From assembly GCA_025267735.1 (NCBI GenBank), contig CM046304.1:28895381-28959380 (forward strand): 64,000 bases of DNA. The letters run 5' to 3'. Of the stretch, positions 24,758 to 35,400 are shown piece after piece (position 1 is the first letter of the stretch; each line of letters begins with the position of its first letter). The notes below the pieces were generated by a model. That model worked only from the letters and a program-made list of their open reading frames with translations. It was not told the origin of the DNA and did not search any database. Made by a program: the position numbers and the translations under genes. Origin of the DNA: Mactra quadrangularis (taxonomy: Eukaryota > Mollusca > Bivalvia > Venerida > Mactridae).

Positions 24758-27700
24758 GGATATCCTGAATGATCGCCGCGATATTACCTATGCAATATGT
24801 TGCTACGGTGTTAACCTTAACCAAAAGATGTTCAGCTAGTATAGTGTACAGACGCCGGTATTTTCCTAAAAATATCTTATTACGTAAGTAAATGCACAAA
24901 CAAATGCATATTATTCGCCATATTGGACTTGACTTAAATGAATACTCGTTTCCAATAAATATCAATTAAGAATTAATTGAAGTTACAAATCCATAAAAAA
25001 CTAGATCATTAACAAGGAACAATACATTAGGCAGAATATGTGAAAGCATAAAACTAAAAATGTTTTATCAAACAAATATTTCCTTGACAGAATGTCTGAG
25101 ATTTGGGTTGTTTGATTTTATGTTTTTATTTCCAGTGTTTGTTTATGGTTGTTTTAATAAGCTTGGTCCACAATTTTGCAGTCACATTGCGGAGGTCAGT
25201 TAACATACAGAATGTACCCCCGCGAGATTCTGCTCTCATGGCCTAAGCTTTAAGCCAATACAAAGTACACCCTACTGACGCAAGGTCATAGAACTTGCCC
25301 TACTTGATAAAAAAGTCGAAGAAAGCTAAGCCTAAGAAAATAGTTTATAGTCGAACTTTACCAAAGATTGTAAGTCGCACAAAAAATCTAACCCATGACT
25401 CTTTGATATCCATACAGAGATTAAGGTAACTGGGTAGGTTGATGTAAAGTAATGAGGGAAACGAGAACTTGAAGTTTAGTCTCTATCGCATAAACCGTTA
25501 GATAAAATTTTACAAGAAAACATTTTAGAGGTGTGCGCCAGTCGTGTGTGGAAGGTGTTTAGATCGCTAGAGATTTAGTGTTTTGTAACCTTTGAACGGG
25601 TTCTACTATCACCTAGGCGATAGTGACTTAAAAAGAAATTATATAAAAAGAACATAAAAATCAAAACATGGTTTAAATTCGCTTCAAAAATATAGACGAT
25701 TACATGGAAATATCTGAAGCTATACAATTCTCATTGGCTTGAATTCGAACAGGTTTTACAAGTCATCGGTGGCAGACAAAACAACATTATAACAAAGTAA
25801 CATTATAAAACGTGAACAAAACAACAGCAAGGGTACTTGAGTTACGTGAATTCCAGGTCTCTTATCAAATTAATACAAATTGTAACCTAGGTTTTCTACT
25901 GCGTAACGTAATTAACATTGAAACAATTGCCTTAATAAGACAACTACGGACCTTTGACATTTTCTGTGCTAGAATATTACCTGCATATTGATGGTTGCCT
26001 TGGTGACGAATTATCGGATAATTTGATAGCAGATATTGCCTTGTCTTTGCAAGAGGTGTAAGATACATGTAATATCTTGTAACACGATCTGTGCTTCAAA
26101 TAATCTGAAATGTAAACACATAAGGTCATATTATTATGAAGAATCTTAAAGCAGAAACTTGTCTTAAAGGTACTCATTCACATATTTCAACTTTAACACC
26201 AACCTATTCTGACACTATCAAAATTGTTTTGAAACATTTTTCAAGCAGAAAATTAGTGATTTGGTAATGACAATTTTAGTGCAAATTGACAAACAAGTAC
26301 AAATGATGGTATTTCATGTAGTAAAAATTCACCCCGTATGTCACGGTACAGACAATTTTAGTGCATTTCATTGGCTTTCGTTGCATATTTCTTGCAATCT
26401 ATATAGGTCAGTTTGTCCTTAAATATTAAGACCTTACTTTTTGACACAATTACAGACACTGAACGGTATTTTGAAAATATTGAAAAATCTTAACCAAATC
26501 TGTGAACTAGTTCCTTCAAAGCTAAGCGAACACTTGTCTTAAAGGTACTAGATCACAGATTTGGCTAAATTTTTTCTGTAGTTTCAGAATATCATTTAGT
26601 GTCTGTAATAGTGTAAAATCATTAATTCTTAATATTTTAAGACAAACTGACCTATATAGGTTGCAAGAAATAAACAACAAAAGTCACAAAAATGCATTAA
26701 GATTGTCTATGCCGTTACACACGAGGTAGAATTTTACCATAATTTGTAGTTACATGACAATTTGCACAAAAAACTGCCATGATCAGAACACTACTTTCTT
26801 GCTTTCAAAAATGTTTCCATTCCATTTTGATAGTTTTAGAAAAAGTTAAAGTTGAAATTTATGAATGAGTACCTTTAACATTTTAAGGCATGTTGAAATT
26901 AAAATCACAGTACAGCACTAAAAAGAACCACATCTTACGAATATCGACTCAAGAAGAATGTTTGCAAGTGATTTGCCCAAAACTGACCGATTGTGCTTAT
27001 TTTCCTTGTTGTTGTGTATGAATTGGTATGGACTATTATATAATGAATATATGTTAGAATTGAGATCAATCTCATAATTCGTTTGCTCATAACAAATGGA
27101 AATATGACACTTCACATTTTGGTTTTAGGTAGCTATTTGCTTGAAAACCGGAGGCTTCAAAGTGTAATTATATATGTACTAGTGTTGTTAAATCAATTGT
27201 TGAGTTAATTGATATTCTACCTTCGCACAAAACAATAATCAAAATTTACAAAATGTTGTCATCAGATACAGGTTGCATTCTTGAGACTAAGTTTGAAAAT
27301 ATTACAAAACGTGCTTCAAATGACATTCTCGTACCTAGAGACTATAAAGATTCTCGACACTAGTTAGATCGAGAAACTTGATAACCTCTGGGTTCGAGAA
27401 TGCGAAATAGTTGTGCAAATGGCACCCCTCGAATTCGACTTGATTTGAGCGAAATTGCAACCACAATTATGCGATTTCTCTTTTTAAATGTTGCTCCCAC
27501 AAAGTGAGATGAAACAAGCAGCTGAGTAAGGAGACAGAAACAAAATTGATTCAAATGTTCAAACACTTCTGTTTAATGTAACTTGTCACAAATGTATAAA
27601 TTTCAGTCATAAACAACTTAAAACGTGACAATGGATTGAACCTTAAATTAATTGGAGCTCATTCAGCTATCATGGTTTGTTTCTGTACATGATAACCAAA

Positions 27701-28795
27701 TTTGATTTTATCCAGAATAAAAATATCCGTATTCTACCGCAATTGTAGATGACAACAATCGGGACAGAGGACGTCCGAACACAAATGCTATTTATAGACC
27801 TTATATTCCAATTTAGCACGCCTCTTCCATTTATTTGACGAAGCTAACTCAATTATTTCGCTCACCATAAGTTGTACGACTGAATGTAATTTGGTAGAAC
27901 AAAATTAATTATAGAGCGTACCGGAAAGTAAATTTCCACAAATTGGTCCTAGGGTGATATTGTAACTTTGTAGTTCCCGGACGGTACGGCTGTTACACGT
28001 GTCCAAAAATGGTCGTGTGCAGTCTTTATACTGAGAATATAATCTGAAAAAGAAAGAATGTTTCATTCATTATTCAAGTAAATTTCGATTAGAATAAATA
28101 ATGCTCTATACCACCGACGTTCAGTTGACAGAGTTTAGTCGTACGCTTACAAATATGCATACTTATATACATGTGTAATGCACTTACGACGAAAATGAGT
28201 GTACGACCTTTGTTAATATGCTAGCTTGTAAAACACAATAGCTTATTTTGAATCCTCTGCACGAATTTAGTGCCTAGTTTACCAGTTCGGTAGAAATGAT
28301 ACCCAGTATTAAAAATGCCCCAAATACCCATATGACATTGTTTTAGTATAAATTCATGTCTTGCTCCTAAAAACACCAGTATACTCTAACTACATGATAT
28401 TTGTATTGATTATGTGACATAGTATTCAACAGCCAGTGGCGCATACGTGAACCCCGCTGATTTACATTCTCATTTTAGTACATATGTGATTACGATCGAT
28501 AAATTTAATAATATACGATATATGTACGGAGAATATTGAACTAATATCTAGCATTTAAATTGGCGGAGCTAATGTGTGCACCACTGACAGTTGAGAATAC
28601 CATATAAGACACTTACCTGCATATATTTCTAAGAGATGTTTCATTATATTCAGGTATATAATTACTAGTTGGTGTTATATCAGCACTTGTTATCTGTAGT
28701 TGTATATAGGAATATGAACAAGCTTGTTTGTGTGACTCCGAACATTGTGACACTGCATAGCGTAGCAGTAATACTGAAAATAGAAGACAAAGCAT
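24130..28795 (-). CDS. Predicted secreted, GPI-anchored-like cysteine-rich protein, four exons
   Basis: Exons on the minus strand are 28617-28795, 27922-28043, 25981-26104 and 24130-24493. Each border has AG/GT signals (donors GTAAGT, GTACGC, GTAATA) and the phases fit, giving 789 nt or 262 codons plus stop. Exon 1 encodes a signal peptide (MLCLLFSVLLLRYAVSQC). Exons 2-4 each open with a similar pattern, aromatic-x2/3-C-x6/10-C, and exons 2 and 3 are each about 40 codons, suggesting a repeated module. Exon 4 continues into a Thr/Ser-rich stretch and ends in a hydrophobic tail (ELPVYIVLFIFEYLVRLYIL), as in GPI-anchored proteins. Several N-x-S/T sites (NET, NIT, NSS, NHT) support secretion. I do not recognise the family by name; it resembles small cysteine-rich surface proteins of molluscs. 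The exon 2 donor is weak, so an extra or different exon is possible there. Confidence 0.55.
26164..26878. mobile_element. 715-bp imperfect foldback element
   Basis: The two halves are reverse complements over about 355 bp each, with many substitutions and small indels, meeting near 26525 with almost no loop. Ends read TTAAAGGTACTCATTCA and its complement, and matched inner landmarks include CTATATAGGTCAGTTTGTC. It lies in intron 2 of the gene at 24130-28795 and has no coding frame. This is a foldback transposon or long hairpin MITE; the arm divergence shows it is old. Confidence 0.8.
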
Positions 28796-29085
28796 TTACG
28801 ACGTAGTAATAATACTGAAAATATAAGCTAAAACATATCGTAGTAATAATACTGAAAATACAAGGTACAGCATAACTTAGTAATAATACTGAAAATACAA
28901 TGTACAGCTTAACGTAGCATTAATACTGAAAATACAAGGTACATCATAAAGTAGTAATAATACAGAAAATACAATTTACAGCATAACGTAGTATTAATAC
29001 TGAAAATATAATATACTATATAACGTAGTAATAATACTGAAAATATAAGATACAGCATAACGTAGTATTAATACTGAAAATATAA
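28743..29085. repeat. 37-bp minisatellite
   Basis: About eight tandem copies of a 36-37 bp unit with core GTAGTAATAATACTGAAAAT followed by a more variable ACAAGGTACAGCATAA-like part. The first copy overlaps the 5' end of the signal-peptide exon of the minus-strand gene (exon 28617-28795), so the array sits at that gene's start and may contain or replace part of its promoter/5' UTR. Confidence 0.85.
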
Positions 29086-30232
29086 GTCATGAAAATAGCT
29101 GATTAAGAAAGTAAGTATGCTTTATCTGTTAAGCTAACAACAGACCACACAAATAGCCCCAAGAAGTAAAATTTTGTCAAACAGAAGATTTGGTAGACAG
29201 TTTTTCGCATTAAAACTTAAAAAAAAACAACTTTTGCTTGTTTTCCGAAACAAAACTCTTGACACAATAATTTTAGTTGATGTGCAACACATTATTCAAT
29301 TCTAAAATTTGATCAACACATTTTGTAATACATTTTCGGAATGTATTTTTTGTAACTTAACGTCACCCTTTTCAAACTTAAAAGTCTCCATAACCATATT
29401 AAAAGGCATATTTTTCTATTTAAATTATATTTGTAGAACATATCGGAAATATTTATACAATTCTAAAATGTACAATATAATAATTATATCTCACAAATGG
29501 TTCTATCAAATTGTGTTATCATGCAGGTTCTCTCTAATTGGTTTACAACAAGAAATTATAATGTGCGGGTTAGGGTGAGAAAAATACCTAAATTTTAATT
29601 TCATCTTTTTTTTTATCTTACAAGGAACACATCGACGACAACAGTGCTCGACAGTTTACTGAATCTCTCGAATGATTTTTATAATTGTTCTTCATTTTTA
29701 AACGGAGAAAGAAAATAGGCATTTTTCTTTGAGTTTTATGTTGACATAGTTATTTTTATTCTTTTACCATATCGTACTTAATGCAATTCTTGATACATTA
29801 TGTACATTTTTACCTCATTTTGTTGAAATAAAAATCGACCTGACACCACAAAGTGGCAGAATATCTAAAACTAACGTTACCAGGAGGCATAATACGTGTT
29901 GTATTAAGTTATACAGTAAAGTACTCTTATTGGGACCACTAAAGTTATGGTTCTGATGGTGAATGTTTAGATTTATCGGCCACTTTTTTTTCAAATAAGA
30001 TTTTTGAGATTTGACAATCGACAAAAAGTGCATGATTTTGCAATAACCAGTAAAGGCTTTTTCAAAATGTATATAATTAAGGACCACAAGCCTTCATTCA
30101 AGTATTTTTGTATTCATTTGTGTGTTTCATGTAGTGCATGTTCTTCATTTATGTTCTGTCGTTCATGTTCTCGTAGTTTAAGGCAAATATCTTAAGATAC
30201 ATTGTACTTGAAGATTATACTTAAAAAGGTAA

Positions 30233-30307
30233 TATTGTATTGTAATGTGTTGTATTGTGATGTGATGTGATGTAATGTGATGTGATGTGATGTGATGTGA
30301 TGTGTTG
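30233..30307. repeat. TGATG-type pentanucleotide microsatellite
   Basis: Runs of TGTAT, TGTAA and then TGTGA/TGATG units inside host repeat unit A. They are absent from the corresponding place in units B and C, so the array expanded after the units duplicated. Confidence 0.85.
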
Positions 30308-31748
30308 GTACATACCTGTAGTACGAATTAAACTTTAAATTTATTCTGCTTACATTATTGCACAAAAACACCACGGTCATTATAAAACTGTGTCACGAAA
30401 TATTGTTATTAGATGTAGTACAAGCAATATTATTATTCTCTTAAGCTAAATTCTTTTTTCCAGTCTCCATATTATAACTACTATAACCATATTATGAATA
30501 CACAATTTTCTATTCAAATCATATACGTAGAACATGCCTGAAATATTTAGACAATTCTAAAATGTACAATATAATAATTATATCTCACAAATGGTTCTAT
30601 CCAATTGTGTTATCATGCAGGTTTCTCTAATTGGTTTACAACAAGAAATTATAATGTGCGGGTTAGGGTGAGAAAATATGAAAATGTAATTTAACTTTTA
30701 TATCTTAAAAGTAAAATTAAAGAGGCATAAAACGTGCTGTAGGTCATAAGTTATACAGTACAGCTCTTTTATTGGGACCACTAAATTTATGGTTCTGATA
30801 GCGCGAAGGTTTAGATTTATCGGCCTCTTTTTTCTCAACTAAGATTTTTGAGATTTGACAATCGACAAAAGTGCATGGTTTTGCAATAACCAAGCTGTTT
30901 TTTTTTTTTCAAAATGTATCTAAGTAAAGACAACATGCTTTATTCAAGTATTTTTGTATTTATTTGTGTGTTTCATGCATTGTCATATTCTCCGCTCATG
31001 TTTTGTTGTTCATGTTCCCCTAGTTTAAGGCAATAATCTGTATATAGATTATGCTTAACAAAGAAATATTGAGTTGTATTGTATCGGTACTTAGTACAAA
31101 TTAAACCTATATATTCTGCTTATAGTAATGCACATGCTCAACTCGGTCATTACAAAACCGTGTAAACATATTTGTTCGTTATAAGATGTAGTTCATGACA
31201 AAATTGTCATTCTCTAAAACTTATTTCTCCTTTTTTCCAAATGTCTGTTTAACCATATTACAAATAGACAACTTTCTATTCTAATCATATACGTAGAACA
31301 TGTCAGAAATATTCATACAATTCTAAAATAAATAAATATATCTCACAAATGGTTCTATCAAATCATGTGTTATCATGCAGGTTCTCTTTAATTGGTTTAC
31401 AACAAGAAATTTTAATGTGTGGGTTAAGGTGAGAAAATATGAAAATGTAATTTAACTTTTATATCTTAAAAGTAAAATTAAAGAGGCATAAAACGTGCTG
31501 TAGGTCATAAGTTATACAGTACAGCTCTTTTATTGGGACCACTAAATTTATGGTTCTGATAGCGCGAAGGTTTAGATTTATCTAAGTAAAGACAACAAGC
31601 TTTCAAGTATTTTTGTATTTATTTATGTGTTTCATGCATTGTCATATTCTCCGCTCATGTTTTGTTGTTCATGTTCCCCTAGTTTAAAGCAATAATCTGT
31701 ATATAGATTATGCTTAACAAAGAAATATTCAGTTGTATTGTATCGGTA

Positions 31749-31754
31749 CTTAGT
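31749..31754. repeat. Left target-site duplication of the Polinton
   Basis: CTTAGT directly precedes the left TIR and is repeated exactly after the right TIR at 42836-42841. A single copy is present in the homologous uninterrupted site of host unit B at 31090-31095. The 6-bp length is the Polinton hallmark. Confidence 0.95.
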
Positions 31755-31868
31755 AGTAGTCATATGTGCTCATCCAGATCACAACGCACTCAATGACCCC
31801 GGTCATTTTCCTTCTTTATTCTATATAAACCGCCATCTTGGAAAATCAATAAAATGAGTCGCTTTTTG
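31755..31868 (+). repeat. Left terminal inverted repeat of the Polinton
   Basis: 114 bp matching the right end in inverted orientation with a single G/A difference (left position 31785). It begins AGTAGTCATATGTGC and includes CTATATAAACCGCC, a possible TATA-like element. Homology stops abruptly after GCTTTTTG, but a shared motif AGCAGACGA follows about 35 bp further in at both ends. Confidence 0.95.
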
Positions 31869-32405
31869 TAGTCCGCTCAGGTGAGTTTTTTTTAGCACGG
31901 GGGAGCAGACGAACTGATGACGTAACAACCAATCAGTGTCCACCATATTGTTGTAGGTAGTGAGCGCTGCTATGTTGACGGATCAACCGGATCTTTTTTA
32001 GCGGTGATTTAGCAGACGGTCTTTTCCGTCATAAAATCGACTCTTAAGCTAGTTCGACCCCATAAAGTTAGTACACGTATATTCAAAGCAGTTCATCTTT
32101 CCTGGTATAGTGTTTGGTTTGATCATAAATCGCTTTCATTCATGCACTGTCGATATGGTGAAGTTAACCGCGGTATGTCCATTAATACATAACACAAGTG
32201 GTATAACATACGGTTAAAAGCTATAAATAATAACCAAAATTAGATACTTTAATACCATTTTATTTTTATACAACATAAATCATACATGTTTATACAATCA
32301 CTAGAGCTCAAGTTGCGTTTATACTAATTTTACAATACATACAACATTATAATATACATTTCATGGATAGGTACATGTATACAAAGAGTCTGGGGTTAAC
32401 AATAT
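31869..32405. other. Left subterminal non-coding region of the Polinton
   Basis: No coding frame. It contains inverted copies of the TCGTCTGCT motif at 31903-31912 and 32011-32018. It would supply the 3' UTR and polyadenylation signal of the polymerase gene, which runs leftward: the minus strand has AATAAAA-type signals near 32255-32270. Confidence 0.6.
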
Positions 32406-35400
32406 TTACATTCCGTAAGGTTTAGTAAGATAGTTATTCATGATGACCCGTTTGTCAAAAACAATCCTATAATCTTTACATTCGCGTTTAGTGATCACGT
32501 CACCGGTAGTGGGATTTCTGACAATTTTATGTTCGTCTACTACAGTCACACACTCTCTACCTTTCCCCGTTACCATATCTTTGACTGTATTGAAGTTGAT
32601 GTCCAAACAATTCTTAAAGTTCAGAGTAATACCTCTGACTTTACAAACCGTGGAGTTACCATTATTTGCAGGCTTTAAAAGAGTATACGCATAATTTTTT
32701 GGACCCCCTGTTACGAACGACGTGATTTTGTTTTCTGAAACCTCATCTGTCAGATCGCCCAAGTAATCCCCAAGCGACGGTTCCCATTGGCCTTGTACAG
32801 AGGTAAAGACCACGGAATCAGTGTCACAGTACAACACGCGTTTTCCCAAAGGTTTCAGATAGCTGTAAAGTTTGAGCCGCGCTTGTGCAGTGGTATACGC
32901 TGCTATGATGACATTTGTCTTCGATGACGTTTCTATGAAATCGTCCCGATAAGCCCACTCTAACTTGACAGACTCGTCGTTAATAAACTGAACATTTTTT
33001 ACTTTTTGTTGGTCAGAGGTCATCATGTCAAAGAATTGCGCAGGGTTGTCAGTATGTGTCGTTTGTGTTAAGTTCGCCCGTTGACCAAATTTCCCCCAGA
33101 ATGAATTAAGCATTAACTTAGCTAGTGACCTAAGCCCCGGGTTATATTCGATCTTGTCATAATCCAATAAAATGCCCTCCCTCTCATAATACTGACATAT
33201 GTATTTTTGTCTTGAATTTTCATCTACGCACCATTCCGGCCATCCGCTAGCCTCTTGCTTCACTTTCAAAAACGTATTTACATACTCAGTGAAAATACCC
33301 CCAGATTTTGAGTATGGATCGTACTGAGATATGTTATCAAAATGCCAGACCTCATAGATCCTCTGAAGGACGTAACCTTGTGCAATAGCTTCTTTCAGTT
33401 CATCACTAACCCAGGTACCAATAAATGAACGTTCACCAGACGTATGAGTACATTCTGTTTGTTGAAATGTTTCTGCGCAAGAGCGACATAGGCTAAACAT
33501 GAGTTTTCCATTGCATTTTACGGGCAAAACCGGAATATGTAGTCCTCTAGGTGGCAGCACTTTGCACTTAATTAGTCCTTCATAATTTGAAATATCTTTA
33601 AAATTTTCCGTGATGACCTGAGGGTGACCGAGGGGAATTTTCCCTGTTTTATTGACCCACGGGTATAATGATGTAACGTCATAGTATTTGATATGTTTTT
33701 CGTCAGTGGCGTCCTCGTACAATTTGAAACCTTCGGTTCTCCCACCAAAAAAGGCCTCTCGTGGTTCTAATGGACTGACAAGTTCAAGGCTATCAATGAA
33801 TTTTTTCATGTTATCATTTTTGCGTACCTCCTGCGTATATTCACATTCCCAGATACTGACATATTTGTAACCTTGAGATTCTAGAAAATGTTTCTTCTCT
33901 ATGGTCCTAACATACAGATCAGCCATAGATGTTTCAGTCACTGGGTTAACGGTCGTTTTAGAATAACATTTCGGACACCCATGCCAGAAACAACCATGGA
34001 ATTCGAGAGCGATCTTGTCACCATTTTGCTCATAATACCCATCTACTTTGTAAGGCCCTATGTCCTTTTCACCATAATTTCTACCGTGTTGAATATTGAT
34101 CCCTTTCTTGTGCGACATGTACATTAACCACTGATAGGCCATGATAGACTGTTTTGCTTCTGGTCGATAGCCATGTGGTGGTATGATGCCGACTGTTGAT
34201 GGTTCCAGAAACAGGGTTCGATACACAAGGTGGCATGCAGAGGCAATAGTGATACATCTCTCGAAAGGGTCAATCCCACTGTGACCATCTTGTTTTGTTA
34301 AACCCATAAACAGTGTTCTGAATTTAAGACAACATCTCCTTAGAATATCCACGTCTGATCGGCAGTACCGCAGTAATTCTTCTTGAAAATTAAATACATT
34401 GTTCTTGTTGTCATCATACCACTTGAGGAACTTTGCCCTAGCATCTGGTTTCATCGCATCCGGGCCATAATACTTTATATCTGGAAGATACTGCAGTACT
34501 GCATGTTGGTTTTCGTCCCTGTTATACAGATGGGGAAAATACCCTTTGGAAATTTCCTTCTCTCCGAAGGCACCAGGCATTCCAGCCAATGGCATGGGGA
34601 TAAAGTTTAAGGAGTCAATCATTCTTATATTGCACACTGGGACGTTGATACACATGTATTTTGACCCAGTTGTGATGACCTCAGGAAGCACTGCGTTTTC
34701 GTGTAGATACTGCAGAATAGGGTAGCTGTCGTATCCTTTAAAATTATGACAGATGACCGTTGCACCAGCATTTTCTTCAGAAAACAACCATTTACAGAAA
34801 TCATTGGTTGTATTAGGGCCAGCGAATACACGTTCGTTGTTTGAACATTTTCCGCAGTTTGATGTGGGCGTTACAGTTTCATGCATACACATGGAACATA
34901 CTTTGTGTGCGACACAAAGATTCGGTTTATGCCTGAAACTTCCACACCATGACTTTGAACAATTTCTGCATTTGTCATTGTCACCAGGAACATACCCGCT
35001 ATCGCATTGTAGAAGCGTGTCCTGTGTGCATTCCAAATCGAAAAATATGTACTTGGTAAGTTGTTGTTTCGTCTTCTTGCTCTTTTTCGAGATGTCATCC
35101 ATCTGCACTGGCTGCATGAAACACTGATGGTCATCCACGAAGAAATCCTTACACGTTTTACAATATACTTCATGACAGACATGCTCGGTTTTGTGGAGTT
35201 TTTTGTTGATTGTTTGGTCGCAATTTGTACACTTATAATATGTTTCACATGTACATTTACCGCCTTCACTTTTTATCTGTAAATGCATCTGGTAGCATTT
35301 GCCATTCTTAAAATGTCTATTGCATTTGTTACAGAACTTCCAATCCTCATCTTCTTCTGAATGTATTTGGTGACAATACACACATGGGTTATTGCACGTA

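Larger units (their letters stand above)
29383..31754. repeat. Tandem host repeat, units A, B and left part of C
   Basis: A block of about 120 bp starting CAATTCTAAAATGTACAATA and ending GTGCGGGTTAGGGTGAG recurs near 29458, 30552 and 31316, and again near 43058 beyond the Polinton. Further shared blocks (for example ATTGGGACCACTAAA and CGTAGAACATG) define units of about 1,080 bp (A, 29383-30462), 769 bp (B, 30463-31231) and 668 bp (C, 31232-31754 continuing at 42836). Unit A carries an extra microsatellite. There is no coding frame; 29309-29578 is a shadow of the conserved block. Confidence 0.88.

Noticed and set aside
34753..35269. Frames of 124 and 132 codons inside the polymerase gene
   Set aside because: Shadows of the 1,385-codon polymerase frame in other phases.
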